The notes under the pieces are model-generated. The model saw nothing but the letters and a program-made list of their open reading frames with translations, did not search any database and was not told the DNA's origin. From CAZSNT01 sp964607765 (GTDB lineage Bacteria; Verrucomicrobiota; Lentisphaeria; Oligosphaerales; JABHEG01), in contig CAZSNT010000020.1 of NCBI GenBank assembly GCA_964607765.1, positions 1 to 64,000 on the forward strand: a DNA stretch of 64,000 nt, read 5' to 3'. The first letter of the stretch is position 1. Each line of letters starts with the position of its first letter. Made by a program: the position numbers and the translations under genes. Shown one piece after another: positions 43,801 through 52,656 of the stretch.

Positions 43801-44745
43801 CAAAGCGGCGTCGGTCTTCACGAACTCACGCGTGCCGGCTGTGCTCGGATACGTTTTGAGGACGGCACCGGTCGCGGCATCGAGTTCCCTGATCGGGGCA
43901 CCCAGCAACGACGAGACAAAGACACGGTCCGCAGCAGCGACAAGGCAACGCTGTGCCGTGGGCGGCACGGAGCGCAGCGCGGTCCTGCCGCCCAGACGCG
44001 ACCGCCACTCGGGCAGAGGCAGCCGCCACAGCAGCTTGCCGTTGAACGCGTCCCGCGCGATCAGAACCCACCGCTCAGGCATGTTGGGGGTAGTGATCGA
44101 CGTGAGTCCCTCGTCCACCACGTAGAACACACGACCGCCCGCGGACACCAGAATACTCAGGCTGGACGTGAACTCGTGGCTCCTGCTCCACAGCGGACCA
44201 CAACGCCACTTCAGACTGCCCACAGGCCCCACAACTCCGTCCCGCGACACCGCGTTGTTGCCGGGGCCGTACAGGAAGTGGGTCCAGTCGTCCAGACTCG
44301 CCGGCCGCGGCTTGACCAGGCGCCTGACAATGGCGGACGAGCCATCGAGCGCGAGCAGCACGCCGCCGGGCACGAGAACACGCAGCAACTCCGCCTCGGA
44401 AACGGCAGAGCCATGGGAAACGACGACCAGATTGACGAGGTCGTCCGCGTAAGGCAGATGCGCGCCGCCGAACGTGGCCACCGACACCGGCCCGTAGAGA
44501 CCGCGTGAACGGATGAGTTCACGAGCTGCTGCGATGTTCGCGGAGCCCGTATCCAGGCCGTGAACGAGATGTCTCTCACTCGTCCGCAAAGCGGCCGTGA
44601 GCTCACCCGTACCGCAGCCGACGTGAACAATAAGCCCGCCGCTGACAGTTGCGGACTCCGCAATGCGGCCGGCGATCGCCGCCGGATCGGCTCGAAGCTG
44701 GGCCAGACCGGCAAACAGGAGGAGAGCGACAGACAGGTTTTTCAT
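40900..44745 (-). CDS. Exported methyltransferase-like / PQQ-type beta-propeller / discoidin protein
   Basis: 1281 residues from ATG 44745, which opens a signal peptide (MKNLSVALLLFAGLAQLRA). Residues about 25-160 are a Rossmann methyltransferase-like domain (HVGCGTGELTAAL; HLVHGLD; DDLVNLVVVSHG). Residues about 165-1130 hold two stretches of PQQ-like propeller blades (DAFNGKLLWRLPLP, DAASGKTVWRF, TARTGALVWRF). A low-complexity Ala/Lys linker leads to a C-terminal F5/8-type (discoidin) domain with DPMTSWHSKWVGG and YIKLVAKSG. The architecture recurs in Planctomycetota-type genomes without known function. A cytoplasmic-type cofactor fold behind an export signal is odd and may be a binding-only domain. 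Confidence 0.82.
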   Translation of the reverse strand: MKNLSVALLLFAGLAQLRADPAAIAGRIAESATVSGGLIVHVGCGTGELTAALRTSERHLVHGLDTGSANIAAARELIRSRGLYGPVSVATFGGAHLPYADDLVNLVVVSHGSAVSEAELLRVLVPGGVLLALDGSSAIVRRLVKPRPASLDDWTHFLYGPGNNAVSRDGVVGPVGSLKWRCGPLWSRSHEFTSSLSILVSAGGRVFYVVDEGLTSITTPNMPERWVLIARDAFNGKLLWRLPLPEWRSRLGGRTALRSVPPTAQRCLVAAADRVFVSSLLGAPIRELDAATGAVLKTYPSTAGTREFVKTDAALFVYREQAADKGQGSIGRLDLGTGELAWASPKTRYRGESLGASRDVVVYHTGQALVCLAAADGRELWRAGQDGQRGKGRRGAATYIVHRDTVLECGSNLIVARRAVDGQQIWESKTGGRAMRGHDGFVARGCVWHAAGDAIVGYDLATGKPARTVDPTDVQSEGHHLRCYRAKATENYLITQYRGVEFVSIAGGENTQTDWTRGACSFGVVPANGLLYVPPNPCFCYPGVKIRGLNALAPRQAPPQQDSARLSKGAAYTTRDRAAATDLAAPWPTYRHDRMRHGSTRTGVPARVAVRWEADLGGVLSPPVMAGGMVYVAVKDQHAVCALDAASGKTVWRFAAGARIDSPPTIHGEYALFGSADGHLYCVTARTGALVWRFRAAPYERMIMISDQLESAWPVHGSVLVRDNVVYCSAGRSSMLDGGIWLYGLDVPSGDLLFETSVDTLSRVREDAAGKPLIPAYVMEGTHSDILVSEGDAIYMGTMTFDLQLKRQPTPHAMDADHTTVAMDISRGDYIAVDGTLQRGGYQAYRSFHRYQERAWPAMTEQYKETYGGMNLGDMTTGLHIAPTAGFLDDTWFNRTYWMYSTVWPGWYHAHRGAKTGNLLVVGRQRTYAVQAYPERNMQSPLFTPGKDGYLLVADANDNEPVLDFKTRGATKGVGFTRTKPPAWHDWVPIRIRAMVAAADTLFVAGPPDAVSADDPTAALQGRAGAVLRAVSAADGVILSEHRLGAPPVFDGLIAAAGSLFMSTVDHRLVCLAGAAETPSAEEQAAVARLRTEQAARRKLREAAAQKRTFGREGVPLGEQKSTAGKKAASGKRLPNAQFLSREGWRIAHVSTAETKAPGFAPSKLLDGDPMTSWHSKWVGGRDPFPHVVVIDLGKAADCRGIAYLPRQDRAQNGRIRDYAVYVSVDGEAWGEPAAEGAFPNALDEQLASFEAGAVRYIKLVAKSGYDKDLTAVSELNVLEP

Positions 44746-44752
44746 GATCGGC

Positions 44753-46747
44753 TCACTCGGCAGGTGCTGACTGCGGAGCAGGCGCGGCGTCCTTCTCCAC
44801 CGGCTTCTTCTCATCGGTCCCGGCGCGCTTCGCTACGGACAGCCACGGCGGCCGCCAGATCCCCCTGACGTCACCGGCCCGATCCTCCACGCGCACCATC
44901 AGGATCTGTTCACCGTCGTCCGGCGGCAGCACCTGCTTGAGGGGGATACGGAACGAAGCCGGCGCCTCGGGCGCGTCACCCCCGGCTTCACCGGCGCTCT
45001 TGCCGCCCAGGAAAACTCGGCAGCGTGCGTTAACACCGAGAACATTGAGATACACGTCCCCCTCACGCAAGTGCGGACCGATGTAGACCGAACAGGCGTA
45101 CCAGGCAACGCCCGCGTAATCCTGCAGCCGGCCGCGCGCCTCGGCATCGACGTCCTCCTGCGCATTCCAGGGGCGATCCACCGTGATCTCGCCCCAGTCG
45201 TCGCCCTTCAGAGCAGGATTCGCCTGCCAGTCCGCCTTCAAGCCTGCGTCGTCCGGGTCGAGCCGGAACCGCCAGCGCACCGGCAACCGTTCGACCGGCT
45301 TGACGTCTTTCTCGAACAGGGGGACAATCTCCGCGCCCACAAGGTCACCCAGCGCCTTTTCCTGCGCCGCCAACTGCGGCACACAGCCGCCCAACTCGAC
45401 GCCGCTCAGACGCCGGAACTCGCGCAGCTTGCGGCAGAATGAAACGCTGCGCATCAGGCTGCCGGGCGACTCGTCGATCCCGGCCTGGGACTCCAGAGCC
45501 AGGAACACCATCTCGGCGTGCTGGTGACTCAGCGCCAGGAGCTGTAGACGCTCGGCCTCCTCGGCCGACAGATCACGAGTGAAAGCCGTGTGCAGATGCT
45601 TCACGCTCGTGCGGAAATCCTCGAATGAGTAGAGTTCGGCAACGCCAAGACTCAACCCCCGTTCCCAGCTGCCGTAGCCCATCCGGAGGATAGTGTCGTG
45701 TGCCGGGGCGATCTTCTCCGCGTAGACACGGCGCCAATGCTCGAAATACGCGTCAACGTCCTCAGCCGCGGCGCCGAACGACGCGCAGAAGTCGCCGACG
45801 ATGCGGCGGAACGGCACATTCGTGGCCTGCGAGCAGCGCACGCTGATGTAGGCCGCGAGAGCATCGTGCAGCCAGACACTGCGAGGCGCAGTACAGACAG
45901 GAGAGCACTTCCCGCTCCGAGCCAGGCCGCGACAGGCCGCATAAAGGTGGTTCTCCCTGCCCGAGGGCAGGCCAATGCTCCCCGCCAGCAGCCCCGCCGG
46001 ATCCCCGCACGAGGCCGTCCTCTCCGAGCCGGAACAAGCGCTGTCGCACAGGATCTGGCCGTGCCGGCTCGCCCACGCAACCAACTCCTCACGCCGCCGT
46101 CCGCATTGCTCCGCTGTAACCTGGAAGTCCGGCGGCACGACTTTCAGTGCTTCGGACACGTGGCGCCAGTCCCACGCCGGCTGCCGCGCACAGCACACTC
46201 TGGAGGCCGGGGCACACTCGTGTTCGCCGGCCCGCAGGACCAACACCTGACGCGGCGTGACAGACGTACCGGCGCGACCAGGCATCACCCAGCGCACACC
46301 GCATTCCCGCGCAAGAAACTCGTGTACGGCACGCTGCAATCCGGCCCCGGGCGTGCACGCTGCCGCCCCCGGGCAGGCAGCCGTCGCGGGCGCCGCCGCC
46401 CCGCTGAACACCACCTGATTCGGAGTGACCGAATACCGGCCGTGACCGGCGGCGAGAGGCGTATCGCTGTTCGGCAGCGCCCGGCCGACGTGAAAGAGAA
46501 AAGGAACGGCCATGGCGTCGGTGGGCACGGCGCGCAGCACGAGGCGTCCTGTCAGGGCCTCCAGGTGCAGCGCCAGTTCATCGGCGGCACGTCCGGCATC
46601 GACGTTCTGTCGGTCTGCCAGGACGCACAACGGCCGCTCCTGGTGCACAGTCACCGCAGACCACGGCAATGGACTCACACAACCTGCGCACGCCAGCAGG
46701 AGCACTGCGGGCACCAACAGTCCACATCGGCTACGGTCTTGCATCAT
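44753..46747 (-). CDS. Cys-rich lipoprotein, DUF4838/alpha-glucuronidase-N-like with C-terminal beta sandwich
   Basis: 664 residues. MMQDRSRCGLLVPAVLLLACAGC gives a lipobox at Cys-23. Residues about 35-180 resemble the small N-terminal domain found before GH20/GH67-type barrels (AADELALHLEALTG, FLARECGVRWVMPG). The middle matches DUF4838 proteins in general layout, and residues about 490-630 form a GH2-like beta sandwich (WNAQEDVDAEAR, AGVAWYACSVYI, GDVYLNVLGVNARCRVFLGGK). The protein is unusually rich in Cys. Its stop is 7 bp before the start of the propeller gene, so the two are co-expressed. Probably surface-attached and glycan-related; no catalytic residues are assignable. Confidence 0.65.
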   Translation of the reverse strand: MMQDRSRCGLLVPAVLLLACAGCVSPLPWSAVTVHQERPLCVLADRQNVDAGRAADELALHLEALTGRLVLRAVPTDAMAVPFLFHVGRALPNSDTPLAAGHGRYSVTPNQVVFSGAAAPATAACPGAAACTPGAGLQRAVHEFLARECGVRWVMPGRAGTSVTPRQVLVLRAGEHECAPASRVCCARQPAWDWRHVSEALKVVPPDFQVTAEQCGRRREELVAWASRHGQILCDSACSGSERTASCGDPAGLLAGSIGLPSGRENHLYAACRGLARSGKCSPVCTAPRSVWLHDALAAYISVRCSQATNVPFRRIVGDFCASFGAAAEDVDAYFEHWRRVYAEKIAPAHDTILRMGYGSWERGLSLGVAELYSFEDFRTSVKHLHTAFTRDLSAEEAERLQLLALSHQHAEMVFLALESQAGIDESPGSLMRSVSFCRKLREFRRLSGVELGGCVPQLAAQEKALGDLVGAEIVPLFEKDVKPVERLPVRWRFRLDPDDAGLKADWQANPALKGDDWGEITVDRPWNAQEDVDAEARGRLQDYAGVAWYACSVYIGPHLREGDVYLNVLGVNARCRVFLGGKSAGEAGGDAPEAPASFRIPLKQVLPPDDGEQILMVRVEDRAGDVRGIWRPPWLSVAKRAGTDEKKPVEKDAAPAPQSAPAE

Positions 46748-46821
46748 AGCGGGGCCTCGTCATTGCTCAGCGTATTATGCGGTGCAGCGCGGCCGGCGAG
46801 CCCAGCCCGGGGGCGGCGGCG

Positions 46822-47622
46822 TCACGAGACGTCCCCGGCCGCGGGTACCGGCGCGACAGGTTGCGCCTGGTCATCAGCCGCCTGCGGCGGAGCATCAGGG
46901 CTCCGCTCATCGGCGCGCTTCGCGCCGTTGCGACGCTGCTGAGCCTCAATGAATCGGCTGACGCGTACCGACGCCACAACAATCACGATGATGCACACTA
47001 CCAGCATAGGCAGGAATTCGCCAATCATGCGTGTCCAGCCGAGCACTTCGCGCAGTATGAAGGTCCAGGAGACGATCGCCAGCGATGTCCCGCTCAACAC
47101 GACGGCCGCCACGACCCATGGCCGCATGCCGAGAAGAAAGCCTATGACTGAGCCCACCACCGGGCCGGTCATGAAGAACGGAAACCACACGAACAGAATC
47201 AACCCCGGAATGCCCCACTTGAGCAGCCGCCCGCGCTGGCTGACAGCCGAACGGTGCACCGTGCGCATGGCGTCGGTGAGGAAACGCACCGTGATGAGGC
47301 GTTTGAATGAAAGGCAGAACACGGGGAAGAACAGACACACAACCGCGCCCTCGATGAGTGACCCGAGAACGATGGCCTGCCACTTGGCGAAGTTGCCGCC
47401 CAGGGCAGCGGCAATTCCGACTGCACGCCCCGTGGTCAGGTGTGTGGTAACCACGCCGAGGAGAGCCGCGCCTTGCAGCGGTTGCTTGTGACTCAGGTAG
47501 AGAAACCACGCAAGAATGGTCATGACGCACGCCAGGCCAAAGCCGAAAATCATGGCTTCCTGAGTCCGAAGAATCGCACCCCAGCCGGGGAATCGGATGT
47601 GGCCAGACCTTTTGGCGTGCAT
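46822..47622 (-). CDS. Small multidrug export family membrane protein (PF06695-like)
   Basis: 266 residues with about six hydrophobic helices. The segments LGGNFAKWQAIVLGSLIEG, the central WGIPGLILFVWFPFFMTGPVVGSVIGFLLGM and the paired small-residue helices match the COG2426/Sm_multidrug_ex family, whose transport role is largely untested. The C-terminal ~40 residues are a polar, Ala/Pro/Asp-rich tail. The start is uncertain: ATG 47622 has an AGGT 10 bp upstream, whereas ATG 47553 has AGGAAG immediately before it. Confidence 0.75.
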   Translation of the reverse strand: MHAKRSGHIRFPGWGAILRTQEAMIFGFGLACVMTILAWFLYLSHKQPLQGAALLGVVTTHLTTGRAVGIAAALGGNFAKWQAIVLGSLIEGAVVCLFFPVFCLSFKRLITVRFLTDAMRTVHRSAVSQRGRLLKWGIPGLILFVWFPFFMTGPVVGSVIGFLLGMRPWVVAAVVLSGTSLAIVSWTFILREVLGWTRMIGEFLPMLVVCIIVIVVASVRVSRFIEAQQRRNGAKRADERSPDAPPQAADDQAQPVAPVPAAGDVS

Positions 47623-47753
47623 ACCAGCGCTGACCTGCTATGCGCACCTCGGTTCGACGACGTGCGCTGTGAGGGAAAAGACAAAAGGTATACGGTAGGC
47701 TTCCTCACGCCAAATGCAAGTGCCAACAGTGATGCCGGACGCCGAGCGTCAGG

Positions 47754-49442
47754 TTACGCTTTGGAAGTCAGGGCCTGCTGGACGATGCGGATCAGGTCTG
47801 CCCCCGTGTAGGGTTTCTGAATGAAGGCGACCGGCCTGTCCCCCGTTGCCTGACCGCTCAGCGTGTCCTGTTCCGAATAGCCGCTGGTGAGGATCACCCG
47901 GACATCCGCCTGGATGCGTCGCAGCTCGCGCAGAACCTGAAACCCATTCATTCGCGGCATGGTGACATCGAGGAGCACAGCATCGATCTGAGGCAGGTGT
48001 CTGCGGTACAGCGCCAAGCCCTCATCGCCTCCGGAAGCGCCGACGACCCGGATCCCGGCCCGACCGAGCATCCGCTCGATCACAAACCGGACGGCGGCCT
48101 CATCGTCAATCACCAGTACGGTGGCAGGATGCGGCCCTGTGCCGGGTGTCGCCGGCAGGTCCGGCAGGGCCTCGTCCGGCGTGACTGATACGTCCGCTGC
48201 ACAGGGCAGCAGAATACGGAACCTCGCCCCGCCGTCGGCCAGGTTTTCACCGGCCACCGCCCCGCCGTGCCCGCGGGCAATTCCCAATACGTAGGCCAGG
48301 CCCAAGCCGCGTCCGACGAATTTCGTGCTGAAGAACGGCTCGAAGAGTCGATCCTCCGCCTCCTTGTCAATCCCGCTCCCCGTATCGCAGACCGACAGGC
48401 AGACGTACGGCCCCGGGGGGAGCTCGTCGCCGAGCAGGAACCCCGCAAGGAACGTGGCGTCGGCGTCAACGAGAGCCGCCGTGACAGCCACCGCGCCGGG
48501 GGAACGCCCCACTGCTTCACAGCCGTTGACGACCACGTTCACCAGCATCTGCACGAGCTGGTTGTGGTCGCCCTTGATCATTGGCAAGCCGGCCGGCAAG
48601 GCGAACTGAACCTGCACGGGCCCGTGCTTGGGAACATGCTCGTGGCTGCGTACATCCTGAAAGAGCACACGGATGTCGACCGGGCCGCCGGCCCAGACGC
48701 CGCCGCCGGAGTAATCCAGCATCTGCCTGGTCAGTGCTGCCGCACGTTCGGCGGATTCCCTGATCTGCTGGATGTGAGCGCGCGCGAAACTCTCCGCAGG
48801 CAGCTCATCGCAGGCGAGGTCCACATTGCCCAGGATCGCCTGAAGGATGTTGTTGTAGTCGTGAGCCACGCCCGCGGCCAGCACGCGGAGGCTCTCCAGC
48901 TTCTGCAACCGGAACTCGCTTTCCCGGGCACGCTGTTCCGCCAGCACCTTCTGCTGCTCCAGGCGCCGTTGCAGCACGACTCGCTCCAGCACAGTCGGCA
49001 GCAGCTTGAGGAAAGCGGCTTGCCGGTCTTTGATGATGTAATCACAGGCCCCCCACTTCATCGCCTCGACCGCGACCTGCTCATCGCCGGATCCGGTGAC
49101 CATGATCACGGGCGTGGCGGCATCCTCCTGCGCCAGCTGGCCCAGCACGTCGAGACCGTTGCACTCCGGCATGGAGTAGTCGACCGCAACCACATCGTAT
49201 TCGGACTGGGAGAACAGGCGGAGTCCCTCGGCGCCGTTCCGTGCCATGTCGACCTGGAACGGCCCCGTGCGCAGTTTGAGCAGGATCAGACGCGCAAGGA
49301 CGGCGTCATCCTCCATGTAGAGCACGCGTATCGGCTCTACACTCGGTGTGTGGCCCGTGTGCTCCGTGCCCCCTGCTTCAGTGTCTGTCGCCCCGTCCGC
49401 ACGCTCACCCCCACCCCCGGCGTCATGTGAAGAAGCTCTCAT
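47754..49442 (-). CDS. Receiver - histidine kinase - receiver hybrid protein
   Basis: 562 residues from ATG 49442, 20 bp after the stop of the upstream sensor gene. Receiver 1 (about 38-155): MEDD acidic pair, phospho-Asp in VVAVDYSMPE, Lys in YIIKDRQ. A coiled segment leads to HisKA with the phospho-His in AAGVAHDYNNILQ (about 190-260). A HATPase_c domain (about 295-415) has GSGIDKEAEDRLFEPFFSTK and GRGLGLAYVLGI. Receiver 2 (about 440-560) has IDDE, DAVLLDVTMPR and IQKPY. No membrane segment is present, so it is cytoplasmic, and the membrane sensor next door probably supplies its input. No DNA-binding output domain is encoded nearby. Confidence 0.92.
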   Translation of the reverse strand: MRASSHDAGGGGERADGATDTEAGGTEHTGHTPSVEPIRVLYMEDDAVLARLILLKLRTGPFQVDMARNGAEGLRLFSQSEYDVVAVDYSMPECNGLDVLGQLAQEDAATPVIMVTGSGDEQVAVEAMKWGACDYIIKDRQAAFLKLLPTVLERVVLQRRLEQQKVLAEQRARESEFRLQKLESLRVLAAGVAHDYNNILQAILGNVDLACDELPAESFARAHIQQIRESAERAAALTRQMLDYSGGGVWAGGPVDIRVLFQDVRSHEHVPKHGPVQVQFALPAGLPMIKGDHNQLVQMLVNVVVNGCEAVGRSPGAVAVTAALVDADATFLAGFLLGDELPPGPYVCLSVCDTGSGIDKEAEDRLFEPFFSTKFVGRGLGLAYVLGIARGHGGAVAGENLADGGARFRILLPCAADVSVTPDEALPDLPATPGTGPHPATVLVIDDEAAVRFVIERMLGRAGIRVVGASGGDEGLALYRRHLPQIDAVLLDVTMPRMNGFQVLRELRRIQADVRVILTSGYSEQDTLSGQATGDRPVAFIQKPYTGADLIRIVQQALTSKA

Positions 49443-49462
49443 TGCCACGTCTGGAGTGTCCT

Positions 49463-51634
49463 TCAGCCTGCAGTGAGAATGGTTGTCCTGATCCCAACCA
49501 CATTGCCGCACTCGTCGCGCATTATGCGGTCCTCGAGAACAACGGCCAGTTCGCCGCCGTCACTCGCCTTGAACGTACGGCTGTAGCTCTTGCCGGGCGG
49601 CACGTTGCCCGACAGCTTCTGAACGACGGCCGCGCGCGCGGCGTCACTCTCCACGATGAACTCCCACACGGGCCGGTCCAGCATCTGCTCTTCCTCGTAC
49701 CCGAGCATGCTCAGTTCTGTTCGGTTGATGCGGATCAGACGCCCGGCCTGGTCAATTTCGTGGTAGCCGACAGGGGCTTCGTCGAAAAGCTCCCGGTACT
49801 GGCTTTCGCTGCGGCGTGTGGCCTGTTCGACCTGCCGCCGCTCGACTACTTCCTGCTGTAGACGCCGATTCGCCGCCTTCAGCGCCCGCGTACGCTCGTC
49901 GACCAACTCCTGGAGCCGCTCGCGGTGCCGCTCAAGTTCCTCCGCCTGGCGCTTGCGTCTGGTGATGTCGGCAAAGGTCGCGACCGCACCCATGATCTCC
50001 TGATCGATGTCTTTGACCGGGACGGCGCTGATGAGGATGTCATACGTGCTGCCGTCGGGCCGGACCATGTGCACTTCGCGAGCCAGGTCCGCCTCGCCCC
50101 GCAACGCTTTGCGCAACGGCCGTTCTTCGGCCGGGATCGGGGCGCCGTCAGGCTCGAAGGCATCGCCCCAGGCGTCACGCCACATGTCGAGCTTCTTGCC
50201 TTTGGCCGTGATTCCGGCCAGATCACGGGCCGCTTCATTGGCGAACATCACGGTCCCCTCCGCGTCACTGACCACGATAGCGTCCGCGGCCTGGGTGAGC
50301 ACGGTCTCGAGCAGCATCCGGTGCCTGACCAGCCCCACCTCGGCGCTGCGTCGCTCCGTGATGTCCCGGGAGATCCCGATCAGGCCGAGCACATTACCCC
50401 GACCGTCGTGGTAGGGCACTTTGGTCGTGAGCAACGTTCGCGGCCCGGCCTGTGTGTGGATCACATGCTCGTCAGAGACCGGCATGCCGGTTGAGAGGAC
50501 CTGGTCATCCATCGCGAGCATGCGCCCGGACTCTTCGGGTGTGAATACCTCCGCACAGGTCTGCCCGATAATGTCATCCACAGGCCTGCCGAAGAAGCGG
50601 GACGCGGTTGCGTTGACGGCGACGTACCGGCCGCCGGTATCCTTGATAAACACCAGATCCGTGGTGCGCTGCACGACCAGGTTGAGCAGGCCTTGACTGC
50701 GCCCCGACTCCTGGTGAGCGGCGTAACGCTCCGTCAACGCGGTTGCCAACGTCACAACGATGAATGCAGCGACACAGACAAAGCCCTGCAGCAACAACAG
50801 CGATTCGCTGACCGAGGGGCGCACAAACGGCCCCATCCTGTTGACCGTGCCCCATACGGCCAGTCCGGACACCAGCGCGAGCGCAACAGCCCCCACACGA
50901 TGGGACAGCCGTAACACGGACCACACCAGAACAGGGATCAGAAGATACCCCGGAATGTAGTAGCCCGACTCCACCCCCTCACCCACGAACACGAACAAGA
51001 ACGTGACGGTGAACACCACCAGCAGGGCCGCCCCCTCCGCCAGCCGCCACGCCGACCACGGCTCGTTGCTGGGACGGTGCCACACAACGACCAGCGGCGT
51101 AACCAGAAGAATGCCGGCCACGCTGCCCAGCCACCATGTGAAGGCAGTCAGGCTGAACGACGCCCACGGTTCGAACCCGCTCCAGCACACGGCAACAGGC
51201 CCGATGCCGGCGCTCACCAGGCACATGACCAGGACAATGCCGACGAATTTCAGAGCATCGTCAACACGCTCGAAGGGATCGCCCGGGCCGACGAATGTGT
51301 GCAACAGCAACACGCCGCAGGCAGCCTCCAGCGTGCTGCCGACCGCAATGGCGAGAGAGGCCGGCAGGAACGCCGACAGGGGCAGCGGGTGGCACGCAGC
51401 GAACGACAGGAAATGTGCGGCAAATGCGCCCAGGAATATGCCGGGGCACACGCGGTAGCCCGCCAGCATCACGCCCGCCAACGCCACGCCGGACGGTGGC
51501 CAAACGGCCGAGACATTGGAGCCTTGGAAAGCTAGCTTCAGCCCAATCTGGGCGCCTGCGAAGTAAAGAACGCCTACAGCAAAAGACGGCCATGCGACAC
51601 CGGACAAACGTTTGGCCTTGCTTTCGCCGTTCAT
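49463..51634 (-). CDS. MASE1 membrane sensor with three PAS domains, no kinase
   Basis: 723 residues from ATG 51634 (AGGA 8 bp upstream). Residues about 10-300 form the MASE1 integral-membrane sensory domain (SAVWPPSGVALAGVMLAGYR is diagnostic, with WWLGSVAGILLVTPL). PAS 1 lies at about 325-440 (LVFIKDTGGRYVAVNATASRFF), PAS 2 at about 450-560 (AIVVSDAEGTVMFANEAA), a coiled coil at about 560-605, and PAS 3 at about 605-720 (FDEAPVGYHEIDQAGRLIRI). The protein stops after PAS 3 without HisKA, HATPase, GGDEF or EAL. The receiver-kinase-receiver gene follows within 20 bp, so the output is probably in trans. The ligand is unknown. Confidence 0.92.
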   Translation of the reverse strand: MNGESKAKRLSGVAWPSFAVGVLYFAGAQIGLKLAFQGSNVSAVWPPSGVALAGVMLAGYRVCPGIFLGAFAAHFLSFAACHPLPLSAFLPASLAIAVGSTLEAACGVLLLHTFVGPGDPFERVDDALKFVGIVLVMCLVSAGIGPVAVCWSGFEPWASFSLTAFTWWLGSVAGILLVTPLVVVWHRPSNEPWSAWRLAEGAALLVVFTVTFLFVFVGEGVESGYYIPGYLLIPVLVWSVLRLSHRVGAVALALVSGLAVWGTVNRMGPFVRPSVSESLLLLQGFVCVAAFIVVTLATALTERYAAHQESGRSQGLLNLVVQRTTDLVFIKDTGGRYVAVNATASRFFGRPVDDIIGQTCAEVFTPEESGRMLAMDDQVLSTGMPVSDEHVIHTQAGPRTLLTTKVPYHDGRGNVLGLIGISRDITERRSAEVGLVRHRMLLETVLTQAADAIVVSDAEGTVMFANEAARDLAGITAKGKKLDMWRDAWGDAFEPDGAPIPAEERPLRKALRGEADLAREVHMVRPDGSTYDILISAVPVKDIDQEIMGAVATFADITRRKRQAEELERHRERLQELVDERTRALKAANRRLQQEVVERRQVEQATRRSESQYRELFDEAPVGYHEIDQAGRLIRINRTELSMLGYEEEQMLDRPVWEFIVESDAARAAVVQKLSGNVPPGKSYSRTFKASDGGELAVVLEDRIMRDECGNVVGIRTTILTAG

Positions 51635-51842
51635 CGCCAGGTCCTGTTTGCCAGTCTCCTGCGGGAAGCTGGCGCCGTGCCGGGCAAACGTCCCGGCTGA
51701 CGAATCTGCAGGGGATCGCTGAGATCCCGTCACGCGGAGATACGGCCAACGCCGGCGGGGCTCTGCCGGCCTCCGACGGTCGCGCCGCTGTCGCAACATT
51801 AAACGATCGGCGCGTCATTTGCAACCAACTTGAGTGCGTCGC

Positions 51843-52628
51843 TCAGTCGATCAGAGCCCGGTTCCGCAACTCGTCAAGAAGCCGTGCCGCCGCCTCAGCC
51901 GAGTCGCCGTCCAAACGAACGCGCCGCCGTTGTGTAAGCGGCACAGCGATGCGCACGACACGCGTCGGGGAACCGGACAGCCCCACGTCGTCCCCCGCCA
52001 GCTCAAGCTCCGCGGCGTCGACCGTCCGCGGCGCCGTCTCGTACGCCCGAAGTCTGTCTGCCAGCGTTGGAAGACGCGGCTCATTCGCTTCCTTCAGGAT
52101 GGTGAGCACAGCAGGAGGGCGTACCCTCAACGCGACCGTCCCTGACTCCAGAAGACGCCGCAGCTCCAACCCGTCCGCCGCCGCGTTGACATGGGTTACG
52201 TAGGTGACTTGCGGAACACCCAGATGGGCGGCGATGCCGGGACCAACCTGAGCCGTGTCACCGTCGATGGCCTGTTTCCCGCAGAACACGTAGTCCACCT
52301 CCCCCACGGCTTGGACGGCCCGCGCCAGTGTCAGCGACGTGGCCCACGTGTCCGCCCCCGCGAACTCGCGATCCGACACCAGAACGCCTTCGTCCGTGCC
52401 CATGGACAGCGCTTTGTGCAGGACGGCCGACGCCTGCGGCGGGCCCATGGTCATGGCGATCACTGTCGCGCCACAGCAGTCACGCAGCCGCAGCGCGGCC
52501 TCGAGCGGGAACTCATCAAGCGGGTTCAGGATGGCCGCAACGCCCTCGCGGATCAACGTGTTGGTCTCCGGATCGAGCCGCAGGTCGGTCGTATCCGGTA
52601 CTTGTTTGAGGCAGACAACGATTCGCAT
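51843..52628 (-). CDS. etfB: Electron transfer flavoprotein subunit beta
   Basis: 261 residues from ATG 52628 (GGAAGGA upstream). EtfB signatures: MRIVVCLKQVPDT at the start, LNPLDEFPLEAALRLRD, VFCGKQAIDGDTAQVGPGIAAHLG and PAVLTILKEANEPRLPTL. EtfB binds AMP or FAD and passes electrons with EtfA. Here it follows a GlcD-type FAD oxidase by 28 bp, an association known from lactate dehydrogenase/Etf complexes, but no etfA follows in the 200 bp before the next gene or elsewhere in the window. The usual partner must be encoded elsewhere or be missing. Confidence 0.93.
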   Translation of the reverse strand: MRIVVCLKQVPDTTDLRLDPETNTLIREGVAAILNPLDEFPLEAALRLRDCCGATVIAMTMGPPQASAVLHKALSMGTDEGVLVSDREFAGADTWATSLTLARAVQAVGEVDYVFCGKQAIDGDTAQVGPGIAAHLGVPQVTYVTHVNAAADGLELRRLLESGTVALRVRPPAVLTILKEANEPRLPTLADRLRAYETAPRTVDAAELELAGDDVGLSGSPTRVVRIAVPLTQRRRVRLDGDSAEAAARLLDELRNRALID

Positions 52629-52656
52629 GCATTCCTTCCCGGCGTGTTGCCGCGGC

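Noticed and set aside
42397..44508. 703-residue plus-strand open frame opposite the propeller protein
   Set aside because: Arginine- and histidine-rich antisense translation with no domain; the minus-strand frame has signal peptide, propeller and discoidin motifs.
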